Source of the DNA: Actinoplanes subtropicus
Lineage (GTDB): Bacteria > Actinomycetota > Actinomycetes > Mycobacteriales > Micromonosporaceae
Assembly (NCBI RefSeq): GCF_000721705.1
Contig: NZ_JOJL01000024.1
Span: 62,001-126,000, forward strand
DNA: 64,000 bases
Direction: 5' to 3'
This document shows, piece by piece, positions 25,961-34,307 of the stretch. Each line of letters starts with the position of its first letter. Positions within the stretch are counted from its first letter, which is position 1. The notes beneath the pieces are model-generated. The model ran no database searches, had not been told where the DNA came from, and saw only the letters and a program-made list of their open reading frames with translations. A program made the position numbers and the translations under genes.

Positions 25961-26774
25961 TCGCCGCGTCCTTCGTCAGGCCCGAGTCGATCAGCGTGTC
26001 GGCGGCGTCGTGATAGCCGGCGATCACGTCCTTGTCGCGGATCAGCACGTTCCGCACCGGGGACTCGACGAAGACCACGTCCGGATCCTCCGCGCCGGCG
26101 AATTCCAGCAGCTCGAAGCCGCCGCCCGGGCCGGGCATCAGGCCGTGCCGCAACGGCACCACGACCAGCCGCACCTGCTGGTCGGCGACCACCTGCAGGA
26201 GCCGGTCGAGCTGCCCGCGCATCACCGCGGCGCCACCGATCCGGCGTTCCAGCACGGCGCCGTCGAGCACCGCGGTCAGCCGCACCCGCTTGTCCAGCTC
26301 GGTCTGGCGCCGCATGACCAGTTCCAGCGCGCTCTGCACCCGCGGGTCGTCGGGCTTCTTCCCGGCGGCGGCGGTGAGCGCCATCCGCGCGTACGCCTCG
26401 GTCTGCAGCAGGTCGGGAATGTGCAGCGCCTGGTACGCGGTGATCCGCGCGGCCGTGCTCTCGTACGCGACGAAATCCCGGACCTCGCTCTCCAGCTGGA
26501 ACCCGCTCCACCACTGCCGGCGCCGGGCGGCGATCGCGAGATCGGTGAGCGCCGCGACCTCCCCCGGATCGTGGATCCCGTAGATCTGCAGCAGCGCCTG
26601 GGCATCCAGCGGCTGAACGGTGACCGCGCCGGTCTCGATCCGGTTCAACTTGGACAGCGACCAGTGCGTCCGCGAGGTGACCGCGTCGGGCGTCAGCCCG
26701 CTCAGCCGGCGCAACTCGACGAGCCGCGACCGCAGACGCTCCCGGGCGACCGCCTGGCCGACCTCATCCGGCAT
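25926..26774 (-). CDS. XRE-family regulator with DUF5753 (tandem copy 1)
   Basis: 282 residues: an N-terminal HTH (about 12-70, HWSLSKLNRIETGAV) and a C-terminal DUF5753 ligand/partner domain with the family marks YESTAARITAYQ, IPDLLQTEAYAR and a PVRNVLI-type end. Such proteins pair with small DUF397 proteins and control secondary metabolism or differentiation in actinomycetes. No DUF397 gene adjoins this copy; the nearest are at 28995 and 29204. Confidence 0.9.
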   Translation of the reverse strand: MPDEVGQAVARERLRSRLVELRRLSGLTPDAVTSRTHWSLSKLNRIETGAVTVQPLDAQALLQIYGIHDPGEVAALTDLAIAARRRQWWSGFQLESEVRDFVAYESTAARITAYQALHIPDLLQTEAYARMALTAAAGKKPDDPRVQSALELVMRRQTELDKRVRLTAVLDGAVLERRIGGAAVMRGQLDRLLQVVADQQVRLVVVPLRHGLMPGPGGGFELLEFAGAEDPDVVFVESPVRNVLIRDKDVIAGYHDAADTLIDSGLTKDAAIREIRRVRSDL

Positions 26775-26859
26775 GGTGTCCGCCCCCGTCCGCCCACCCG
26801 ACGCTCCCGGTTCGAACCACGTTACCCCGCCGTTCCCACCACGGCGCCGGCCGGCGTGG

Positions 26860-27717
26860 TCAACTTCCGATCTCGCCTTGAATCCGCCGCACCAGCGCGA
26901 CGGCGTCGGCGCCGCGCAAGCCGGTCGCGAGCAAGGAGTCCAGGATGGGCCGGTAGACGTCGTGCACGTGGATGCCGCGCACGATCTGGTCGCGGATCGT
27001 CGACTCGAGCAGCACGGTGGTCAGACTCGGGTCGTTGCCGAACTCGAGCAGTTCGAAGATGCCGCCCAGGCCGGGATGTCCGCCCTCGCTGGTCGGCATG
27101 ACCACCAGGGTCACCTTTCCGTTCTCCGCGGCGGAGGCGAGGTGGCCCAACTGTTCGGTCATCAGCTCCGGACCGCCGATCACGCGGCGTAGGACGATCT
27201 CGTCCACGATCGCCAAGAACTGGACGTCCGGCCGAGCCGCGATCCGGCTCCGCCGTTCGGCGCGCACCCGGACTCGTGCCACCACGACCGGATCGTCCTC
27301 GGGCCGGCCCAGGATGACCGCGGTCGCCGCTCGCGCGTACCGCGGGGTCTGCAGCGGACCGGGGACGACCAGGGGCTCGTAGATGCTGATTCGGGTGGCC
27401 TCGGCCTCGTAGGCGACGTAGTCCTGGTACTCGTCGGTCAGCCCGTGCAGCGCCCACCACGGACGCGACCAGGCGACCTGAGCGAGCAGCAGGAGCCGTT
27501 CCGCCTCGGGCCCGCTCACCTCGTACACGCCCAGCAGCGCGTCCACCTCGAGCGGCGGGAGCGGGAGGAGGCCGGACTCCACCTCGTCGATGGTCGACGC
27601 CGACCAGTTCAGTCGCTGCCCCACCTCGGCGGGTGCGAGGCCGCGGGATTCGCGGAGCTCCCGCAAACGTGCGCGGAGCCGATCGCGGGCGGCCGCCGGT
27701 CCGATGATCTCTGGCAT
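26860..27717 (-). CDS. XRE-family regulator with DUF5753 (tandem copy 2)
   Basis: 285 residues with the same architecture as its neighbours: HTH at about 12-68 (LNWSASTIDEVESG) and DUF5753 beyond 90 (EYQDYVAYEAEATRISIYEP, VVPGPLQTPRYARA). Its HTH is the most diverged of the three. The genes lie head to tail with 85-200-bp gaps, large enough for separate promoters, so they need not be one operon. Confidence 0.9.
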   Translation of the reverse strand: MPEIIGPAAARDRLRARLRELRESRGLAPAEVGQRLNWSASTIDEVESGLLPLPPLEVDALLGVYEVSGPEAERLLLLAQVAWSRPWWALHGLTDEYQDYVAYEAEATRISIYEPLVVPGPLQTPRYARAATAVILGRPEDDPVVVARVRVRAERRSRIAARPDVQFLAIVDEIVLRRVIGGPELMTEQLGHLASAAENGKVTLVVMPTSEGGHPGLGGIFELLEFGNDPSLTTVLLESTIRDQIVRGIHVHDVYRPILDSLLATGLRGADAVALVRRIQGEIGS

Positions 27718-27918
27718 GACGAGCCTCTCTGCGAGCGAGGTCCGACTTCGGCGTCGTCCTGAGGCGGGCTATGGATATGGAAGGAGAGGGGCTCCTCTCG
27801 AGGGATCAACAGCGAGTGACAACAACGATACCGAGAACGTTTCGAGCGGGAAGAGAAGCTCGACTGTCCTGGCCGGAAATGGACCATGACCGGTTTCGCG
27901 ATGCGTGAAATCGGGTCG

Positions 27919-28791
27919 TTACTGTCGGAGGGCCTGCACGGCGTTGGCCACCGCACGGTCGAGGCTGTCGCCGGCCGCGTCGGTGGCGAGCAGTTCGTCC
28001 ATGATCTCACGAAACGGCTCTGTTTCCTCCGCGTCGGCGAGGAGGAAATCGGCAGCGGGAGTCTCGATGAAGACCACGTCCAGGTCGTCGTCCTCGGAGA
28101 AGGTGAGCAGTTCGAAGGAGCCGCCGAGTCCGGGATGGACGCCGAGGCGGAAGGGCGTCACGACGATCTCGATGTTCGCCTGGGCGCTCATCGCCACCAG
28201 GTGGTCGAGCTGGGCGGCCATCACCTGATCGCCACCGACCGGCCGCAGCAGGACACCCTCGTCGATCACCTGGCTGACGTGTGGCGGGTTGTCGCCGGCC
28301 AGCCTCGCCCGCAACGTCTCCTGCCGCTTCAGCCGGACGTCGACGATCTTGCGCACCCGCGGGTCGCGGGCGGGCTTGCGGAGGATCGACGAGGTGAGGG
28401 CCATGGCGTACTCCGCCGTCTGCAGCGCGGCCGGGACGAAGGTGGCCTGGTAGCCGTAGAGGTGCGAGGCGTCGTTCTCGAAGGCGATGAAGTTCAGGAA
28501 GTCCTCACCGAGGTGCTCGTGCTCGTCCCGCCACCACATGCGCCGGCGGGAGGCCACCGAGAGCTCGACCAGCCGGCCGACCTCGGCCGGGTTGGTGAGG
28601 CCGTAGTGGCGGGCGAGCGCCTCCACCTCGATCGGCTGGATCGTGACCTTGTTGTTCTCGATCCGGTTCAGCTTGGAGAGCGACCAGTGCATCGCCCGGG
28701 CGACCTCGGCCGCCGGCCGGTCCTCGCGCATCTCCCGCAGCTGGTTGGAGAGCCGCATGCGAGCCAGCGCCGGTCCCACGCCTTCGGTCAT
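27919..28791 (-). CDS. XRE-family regulator with DUF5753 (tandem copy 3)
   Basis: 290 residues. The HTH (AMHWSLSKLNRIENNKVTIQP) is nearly identical in its recognition part to copy 1, while the DUF5753 half differs (FENDASHLYGYQATFVPAALQT). It is transcribed away from two DUF397 genes through a shared control region holding inverted repeats. That divergent arrangement makes it the probable partner of those DUF397 proteins. Confidence 0.92.
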   Translation of the reverse strand: MTEGVGPALARMRLSNQLREMREDRPAAEVARAMHWSLSKLNRIENNKVTIQPIEVEALARHYGLTNPAEVGRLVELSVASRRRMWWRDEHEHLGEDFLNFIAFENDASHLYGYQATFVPAALQTAEYAMALTSSILRKPARDPRVRKIVDVRLKRQETLRARLAGDNPPHVSQVIDEGVLLRPVGGDQVMAAQLDHLVAMSAQANIEIVVTPFRLGVHPGLGGSFELLTFSEDDDLDVVFIETPAADFLLADAEETEPFREIMDELLATDAAGDSLDRAVANAVQALRQ

Positions 28792-28843
28792 GAGCCCTCC
28801 CTCCGTGATCGTCCCTAAACGTTAACTCAGGACCGGCCGCTGG

Positions 28844-28872
28844 ATCTGCAAAGTGCAGTTAGGAAATTTCCT
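28844..28872. promoter_or_regulatory. Operator-like motifs upstream of XRE copy 3 and DUF397 genes
   Basis: ATCTGCAAAGTGCAG (28844-28858) contains CTGCA-aag-TGCAG and recurs exactly at 39459-39473. It is followed by the perfect palindrome AGGAAATTTCCT (28861-28872). Both lie in the 203-bp gap between divergent starts at 28791 and 28995. Confidence 0.5.
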
Positions 28873-28994
28873 GGGGGTGGACTACCATCGCTGAGGTTCC
28901 CGTCCGGCTATGCTAAACCGGTCATAACGGGCATACTTCTCCCGGCCGCGTGCAACGGCGCCTCCGGCCGGTCTAGATAGGTGGTGAACTGGCC

Positions 28995-29198
28995 GTGGAC
29001 GGTCACGAGGAAACGCCACGCTGGCGGACGAGCACGCGAAGCAGCGGTGGCGCCTGTGTCGAGGTGGCTCCCCAGCGGAAAACCATCCTGGTCCGTGACT
29101 CCAAGGACCGCGGCGGGCCGGTTCTCGCCTTTGACCGGGCCGTCTTCGCCGCCTTCATCGACGGCGTGACGCACGGCGAGTTCGACCTGCGGTCCTGA
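28995..29198 (+). CDS. DUF397 protein 1
   Basis: 67 residues from GTG 28995. It carries the DUF397 pattern: Trp-Arg-x-Ser-x-Ser near the N-terminus (RWRTSTRSSGGACVEVA), then VRDSKDRGGPVLAFD and a terminal FIDGVTHGEFDL. These small proteins act with XRE/DUF5753 partners, probably by direct contact. Five bases separate it from the second DUF397 gene. Confidence 0.9.
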   Translation: MDGHEETPRWRTSTRSSGGACVEVAPQRKTILVRDSKDRGGPVLAFDRAVFAAFIDGVTHGEFDLRS

Positions 29199-29203
29199 CC
29201 GCG

Positions 29204-29413
29204 ATGACCTCCGCCACGGACCTGTCCGGCGCGGTCTGGCGCCGCAGCCGCCGCTCGGCCGGTGACCAGGATTTCGTCGAGGTCGCCGACAACATCCCGG
29301 GCATCGTCGCCGTCCGCGACTCCCGAAACCCGGACGGCCCCGCCCTGGTCTTCAACCTGCGCGAGTGGGAGGCCTTCGTCGGCGGCGCCAAGGACGGCGA
29401 GTTCGACCTGTAG
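29204..29413 (+). CDS. DUF397 protein 2
   Basis: 69 residues, a diverged second copy: VWRRSRRSAGDQDFVEVAD, then VAVRDSRNPDGPALVFN and VGGAKDGEFDL. The usual cysteine before VEV is replaced by Asp-Phe. It is transcribed with DUF397 protein 1 and probably with the phosphotransferase fragment 11 bp downstream. Confidence 0.9.
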   Translation: MTSATDLSGAVWRRSRRSAGDQDFVEVADNIPGIVAVRDSRNPDGPALVFNLREWEAFVGGAKDGEFDL

Positions 29414-29424
29414 ATTGGCCGCCG

Positions 29425-30081
29425 ATGGAGGCCGTCGAGATCGGCGAGCCGTCCGCGCGCTTCCCGGACACCTGGTCGGTCAACCGGTGGGTGGCCGGGG
29501 TGGCGGCCGACCAGGAACCGATCAGCCGGCCGGATGCGGCCGACCGCCTCGCCGGCTTCCTGCGGGCGCTGCATCGCCCGGCGCCGGCGGAGGTGCCCAC
29601 CAGCCCCACCCACGGCGGTCCGCTGACCGCGCACGCCGACGGCATCGAGAATTGGCTGTCCGTTCTCGACGGCGGGGAGCGCGCCGCGGCACGACGGGTC
29701 TGGGAGGACGCCGTGGGGGCGCCGGAGTGGGATCGCCCGCCGTTGTGGGTGCACGGTGACCTCCATCCGGCCAACGTCGTCGTCGCGGACGGGACGCTGA
29801 GCGGCGTGGTCGACTTCGGCGAGCTGAGCGCGGGGGACCCGGCCGCGGATCTCTCCGCCGCCTGGGTGCTGCTGCCCACCGGCGCGGCGCCGCGGTTCCT
29901 CGAGGCGTACGGCGTGGCCGACGACGCGACGATCCGGCGCGCCGGCGGCTGGGCGGTGCTGCGCGCCCTGGTCCTCATCAGCATCGGGCGGATGGGCGAG
30001 CGGGGCCTGCCCGGCGGCAAGCCGGCCTGGCTCCCGGCCGGCCGGGCGGCGCTGCGGCGGGTGCTCGCCGCAGCGCCGTGA
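29425..30081 (+). pseudogene. Aminoglycoside phosphotransferase-family protein lacking the N-lobe
   Basis: 218 residues from ATG 29425 against about 290-300 for the family. The catalytic part is intact: HGDLHPAN at 110-117 and the metal-binding VDFGELSAGDPAADLSAAW. The protein starts within the hinge region (DTWSVNRWVAG), so the N-terminal lobe with the ATP-binding Lys and Glu is missing. The upstream 11 bases and DUF397 gene leave no room for it. A deletion that joined a DUF397 gene to the APH C-lobe would explain this. It is probably inactive, unless a partner supplies the lobe. Confidence 0.7.
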
Positions 30082-30085
30082 CGGG

Positions 30086-31069
30086 TTACTGGACGGGGTT
30101 CCAGCCGTCGGAGCCGGCCAGGTACTTCTGGGCGGTGTAGTTGGCCGCCGTGGCGGAGCTCATCTGCGGGCGGTCCGAGGTGCCCTGGGAGGCGCCGGCG
30201 CCCGAGTTGTTGTATTCGTTGAAGCGGCACGTCTTCCAGGAGAAGCCGCTCATGTCCTGCCACGCGCCGGCCTGGCGGATGTGGCCGCCCAGCGCGGAGT
30301 CGCGAACCAGGACCTGGCCGATCGAGTCGGCGGCGCCGCCGGCGTGCCAGCAGCGGCCCAGGGCGACCGTCTTGGCGGCGGCGCTGGACGACAGGGTCGA
30401 GCGGGTGATCAGGATGCCGTACGGGTTGGACGCGTTGGTCGCGGCGGCGGTGATGTAGCCGTTGTTGCTGCTGTTGAGGTTGAGCGAGTGGATCGTCGAG
30501 CTGTCGATCACCAGCGCCCCGTTGCCGTAGATGAAGTCGACCGCGCCCTCGATGTAGCTCTTGTAGACGTACTGCCGGACCTGCTTGCTGCCGGTCCCGC
30601 CCCAGGACAGGAAGGTGTCCTGGTAGCCGAGCAGCCGGACGTTGCGGTAGGTCTGCCGGTCGCCGCCGGCGTAGAGGGCGAGGGCCTGGCTGCCCGACCC
30701 GTACGTGTTGGCGATCGTCACCCCGGTGATGGTGGTGTTGGCCGCGAGGTTGAGCACCGTGGCGCTGACCGTCGGGCCGCCGCTGGACTGCGGGGTGTTC
30801 CCGGTGATGACGATGTCGGTGGCGGTGCCGGTGGCGCCCTTGATGGTGATGCCCGACTTGGCCGACGCGATCGAGACCTGGCCGTGGTACGTGCCGGCCT
30901 TCACCGAGATGGTGTCGCCGGACTTCGCGGCGGACAGCGCGGCCTGGATCGTTGTGTAGTTCCCGGAGCCGTCGGCGGCGACCGTGATGGTGGTGGCCGC
31001 GTGGGCCGGGGCCGCCGGCGCGAGGATCAGCGCGGCGGCGGCGAGCAGGGGGATCGTGGGGCGACGCAT
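30086..31069 (-). CDS. Secreted pectinesterase (CE8), copy 1
   Basis: 327 residues from ATG 31069 with a perfect SD (GGAGGAGG). A Sec-type signal peptide of about 24 residues ends AHA-ATT. The mature right-handed beta-helix opens with VAADGSGNYTTIQAAL and holds the CE8 catalytic motifs GYQDTFLS and VDFIYGNG. It demethylates homogalacturonan outside the cell so that lyases can cut it. The upstream region has ATCACC-cc-GGTGAT (31106-31119) near a possible promoter, a candidate operator differing from that of the other pectin genes. Confidence 0.95.
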   Translation of the reverse strand: MRRPTIPLLAAAALILAPAAPAHAATTITVAADGSGNYTTIQAALSAAKSGDTISVKAGTYHGQVSIASAKSGITIKGATGTATDIVITGNTPQSSGGPTVSATVLNLAANTTITGVTIANTYGSGSQALALYAGGDRQTYRNVRLLGYQDTFLSWGGTGSKQVRQYVYKSYIEGAVDFIYGNGALVIDSSTIHSLNLNSSNNGYITAAATNASNPYGILITRSTLSSSAAAKTVALGRCWHAGGAADSIGQVLVRDSALGGHIRQAGAWQDMSGFSWKTCRFNEYNNSGAGASQGTSDRPQMSSATAANYTAQKYLAGSDGWNPVQ

Positions 31070-31169
31070 GGGGGACCTCCTCCACACCGGAGGTGTTCCC
31101 ACGACATCACCCCGGTGATCGTTGTTGTCGTTGACGCGGGACGATAGCGATCGAGAGCGATCGATGCAA

Positions 31170-32246
31170 TCAGGCGGCGATCGACCCCACCGGCTCCAGC
31201 CCGAGCCAGTCCGCGAGCTCGGCCAGCTCGGCGCCCACCGCGGCCTCGTCGAAGGCGATGTCCTCGTGGATCGCGTCCACCCGCAGCACGCCCGCCTTCC
31301 GGTCGGCCGTCGCGTCCACCTTGCCGACCAGCTGGTCGCCGACCAGGATCGGCAGGGCCCAGTAGCCCCATCGCCGTTGCTTGGCCGGCTTGTACATCTC
31401 CAGCTGGTAGTCGAACTCGAACAGGTCGGTCATCCGCTTGCGGTCGAAGACGAGCCGGTCCAGCGGGGACAGCAGCGCGACCCGCCCCTCGAAGGGCCGG
31501 TCCAGCTGGGCCGGATCGAGCCGCCACGTTCCCCGTACGCCGTCGACCACGGCCGGCTCGCCGACGAACGGCTCGACCTGGGTGGACCGCCCGCGGACCA
31601 GGCCCATCGAGGCCAGCTCCCGCTCGTCGCGGCGGCGCAGCGCCTCCTCGAGCGGGACCGCCGGCTCGTCCGGGTAGACCCGCTCGGCCAGGTCCCAGAT
31701 CCGGTCGCCGCGCCGCCGGCCGGCCAGCGCCACCTCGCCGCGCTGCACCATCAGGTCGAGCAGCCGATCCAGGTTGCGATTGTTGTTCCAGCCGCTCGAC
31801 CGCCACGGCACCGTGCACGTGTCCGGCAGCTCGCGCGTGGTCAGCGGGCCCTCCGCGTCGAGCCGGGCCAGGATGTCCCGGCGGCAGCCGTCGTTCGCCC
31901 GTACCCAATCCAGAAGGTTTTCCTGCCAGCGGAGGAGCTTGCCGCGGCCGGGCCAGGCGGCCATCTCGGCGCGGTAGAGCGCGATGTCCTCGGCCGGGCG
32001 GATCATGCCGCGCAGCTCGATCAGCGTGCGTTCGGCGAGCGCCGCGGTGAGATCGGCGGGGGAGTACGCCGAACCGATCCGGCTCCAGGCGACCAGGTGG
32101 GCGCTCGGCGCGACGGCGGCGGTCGGGTCGGCCTGCAGCAGGGTCAGCCCATGGACGGCGTCGAGCAGACTGTCGGGGCGCGCGGCGTCGAGCAGCTGGG
32201 CCCGGACCGCGATGCGCCTCGCCTCCGCCCGGGAGAGCTTGTGCAT
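31170..32246 (-). CDS. Winged-helix DNA-binding domain protein (HTH_42, YcaQ/AlkX-like)
   Basis: 358 residues starting MHKLSRAEARRIAVRAQLL. The central part (about 45-150, with LVAWSRIGSAYSPADLTAAL) and the distal LSPLDRLVFDRKRMTDLFEFDYQ segment are typical of the winged-helix family that includes DNA crosslink and alkylation repair glycosylases. It lies 11 bp past the radical-SAM gene on the same strand. It may be co-transcribed and could protect DNA from the RiPP product, but the family is also a common stand-alone gene. Confidence 0.85.
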   Translation of the reverse strand: MHKLSRAEARRIAVRAQLLDAARPDSLLDAVHGLTLLQADPTAAVAPSAHLVAWSRIGSAYSPADLTAALAERTLIELRGMIRPAEDIALYRAEMAAWPGRGKLLRWQENLLDWVRANDGCRRDILARLDAEGPLTTRELPDTCTVPWRSSGWNNNRNLDRLLDLMVQRGEVALAGRRRGDRIWDLAERVYPDEPAVPLEEALRRRDERELASMGLVRGRSTQVEPFVGEPAVVDGVRGTWRLDPAQLDRPFEGRVALLSPLDRLVFDRKRMTDLFEFDYQLEMYKPAKQRRWGYWALPILVGDQLVGKVDATADRKAGVLRVDAIHEDIAFDEAAVGAELAELADWLGLEPVGSIAA

Positions 32247-32257
32247 GGTCAACGAGC

Positions 32258-33955
32258 CTAACGGCCGGGGACCGCCGGGACGGCCAGGCCGATCGCGCGG
32301 TCCTCGTCGAGGAAGAGCAGGCCACGGGCCGCGAGCTCGGCAATGGCATTTTGTCCCATCTTCTCGGATACGCCGGCCTCGCGGGCGATCGCGGCAACGG
32401 AGCGTGGCCGCTCGTCGCAGGCGAGATAGATGGCCGCGACCGGGTCGGGAAAGGTATAGGTGCCACGGGGGAAAGCGGGGCGGCGGTCCTGGATCTGCAG
32501 CAGGCCGGGAATGGCGCGGTAGGTCAGCGTCGGCCGTTCGAGGGAAGCCCAATTGCTGTTCCAGAGGCCGACCGCGGAACGGACGCCGGTATACACCGCA
32601 TCGTCGAGCGGGGACGGCCATTCGAAGAAATACGCGGCCCTCGAGAGGTCCACCGAGGACGGGTAGACGTAGCGGTAACTCGGCTCCGGCTCGGGCGAGA
32701 CCGCCTCGGCGAAGAGCGGGCTGAAGCGTTCGAGCCAGATGCGGTCGGCCGAGCCGGGCGGTTGGAGGTGGGCGAGGCTCGGGATGGCGGCGGCCTGGGC
32801 GGAGTAGTCGTCGGCCGTCTCACCGGGAAAGCCCCAGAGCAGATTCCAGGCGATGTCGATGTCGTAGTAGCGGGCCCACTTCAGGAGGCAGACGTTCTGC
32901 GCGGCGCGTACGCCCTTGCGCATGAGCCGTAGCACCCGCGAGCTGAGCGATTCCAGCCCGGGTTGCAGCCGCCGGACGCCCGCCCGGGCCAGCAGGCGCA
33001 GATCGGCCCGGCTCAGGTTGGCCTTGACCTCGTAGAACAGGTCGTAGCCGGCCGAGGTGAGCGCGGGCATGACGGTGGTCAGATAGCGCGGGTCGAGGAT
33101 GTTGTCGACCGCCTCGAAGCGGAAGGTCCGATAGCGCCGGGCCAGCGTGTCCAATTCGGCGAGGACCTGTTCCGGCGGCTTGCTTCGATAGCGCATGGTC
33201 TCGCCGTTGAGGCCGCAGAACGTGCAATGGTGTTTCTCGCCCCACCAGCAGCCGCGGCTCGACTCGTACGGGAGCAGCACGCTTTCCCGATCGAGCAGGC
33301 CGAGCCGCTCCGCCCGCTCGAAGTACTCATCGAAATCGGGAATCCCGGAAATGTCCGAAGGGGGCGCCCCGAGCAGCAACGGCAGAGCGGCCTCTCCCGG
33401 CCCGGAGACGAAGTGATCCACGCAGGACAGAGCACGGTGATACTCGGCCCCCATCACCCCGTCGAAGTTCGCCCCACCGAAGACAGTGACGATCCCCGGA
33501 TACCGCTCCTTGAGCCGCCGTGCCAGCGCAAACGAGGCGACATTCTGCTGAAATGTCGTGGTAAACCCGACAAATTGCGCGGCGCGCCAAGCGGGATCAC
33601 CGGCCAACGAGTCGAGAAAGGATGGCACCACCCGATCCCGCAGCTCCAGCAGATCGAGCGGCGGCACCTCGGAACCGAAATCCGCCACGATCGAGCCGGC
33701 CGGATCGGGCGCGCCGCGGCCGAATGCGGCAACCGAGAAGAGCCAGTCCCCGAACTGCCGCCCCCGGTGGGCCGCCAGCATCCGATACGCCGACATCCCG
33801 ACCAAGGATGCGAAATCCAGAGAAGCGTGCATCGTTCGTACGGCAAATCCCGCTTTTTCCACCGCGACCTTGAGCAGGCCCAGCTGCAGCGACGGCCGAT
33901 CGGCATCCGCGAACGGCATCGAGACCAGCACCACCGAGGCGCCGGCCGGGCTCAC
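32258..33955 (-). CDS. RiPP maturation B12-binding radical SAM protein (C-methyltransferase type)
   Basis: 565 residues from GTG 33955, overlapping the precursor stop (GTGA). Residues 1-190 form a cobalamin-binding-like Rossmann half (VVLVSMPFADADRPSLQLG, VFGGANFDG). The radical SAM part has the unusual cluster motif C236-x7-C244-x2-C247 in GCWWGEKHHCTFCGLNG, which I know as the mark of the RiPP maturation radical SAM C-methyltransferase group. A C-terminal region ends in a winged-helix-like segment (ACDERPRSVAAIAREAGVSE). It is expected to modify carbon atoms of the 103-aa peptide encoded just upstream. Confidence 0.9.
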   Translation of the reverse strand: MSPAGASVVLVSMPFADADRPSLQLGLLKVAVEKAGFAVRTMHASLDFASLVGMSAYRMLAAHRGRQFGDWLFSVAAFGRGAPDPAGSIVADFGSEVPPLDLLELRDRVVPSFLDSLAGDPAWRAAQFVGFTTTFQQNVASFALARRLKERYPGIVTVFGGANFDGVMGAEYHRALSCVDHFVSGPGEAALPLLLGAPPSDISGIPDFDEYFERAERLGLLDRESVLLPYESSRGCWWGEKHHCTFCGLNGETMRYRSKPPEQVLAELDTLARRYRTFRFEAVDNILDPRYLTTVMPALTSAGYDLFYEVKANLSRADLRLLARAGVRRLQPGLESLSSRVLRLMRKGVRAAQNVCLLKWARYYDIDIAWNLLWGFPGETADDYSAQAAAIPSLAHLQPPGSADRIWLERFSPLFAEAVSPEPEPSYRYVYPSSVDLSRAAYFFEWPSPLDDAVYTGVRSAVGLWNSNWASLERPTLTYRAIPGLLQIQDRRPAFPRGTYTFPDPVAAIYLACDERPRSVAAIAREAGVSEKMGQNAIAELAARGLLFLDEDRAIGLAVPAVPGR

Positions 33956-34263
33956 CGCCCGATCTTCCCCAGCTGCACCTTGACCGTGTCGTCCGACCCG
34001 CCGCCGCCCCCGTCCGCGGTCAGCGCCGGCGCGAACGCCTGGTCGAAGATGGTGGACAGGTCGGGCAGCTCCGCACCGTGGGCGACCGTCACCCCCGGCA
34101 CGCTGCGAACGACCCGGGTGTCGGGCAGGGTGCGGCCGAGCGCGTCGGCCGCGATCGCGAAGAGGGCCAGCAGCACCGTCTGCTCCTGCTCGCTGAGCTG
34201 GACGGTGGCGAGCTTCTCGGCCAGGGAGTCGAGGTCTTGCCGGGTAATGGTCGTGGTCGTCAT
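33952..34263 (-). CDS. Putative RiPP precursor peptide (103 aa)
   Basis: Starts at ATG 34263 after a clear SD (GGAGGT). A helical, charged leader (residues 8-45, RQDLDSLAEKLATVQLSEQE onward) precedes a variable middle part, a Gly-rich hinge (five Gly) and the end SDDTVKVQLGKIGR, which may be the core. No cysteine is present, so a thioether or lanthionine product is unlikely and C-methylation fits better. It is coupled to the radical-SAM gene by a 4-bp overlap. No protease or exporter gene is adjacent. The precursor role is inferred from context and composition. Confidence 0.7.
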   Translation of the reverse strand: MTTTTITRQDLDSLAEKLATVQLSEQEQTVLLALFAIAADALGRTLPDTRVVRSVPGVTVAHGAELPDLSTIFDQAFAPALTADGGGGGSDDTVKVQLGKIGR

Positions 34264-34307
34264 CGTGACCTCCGGCCACCCATGCTCGGCGCGCCCGGCC
34301 GCCCGGG

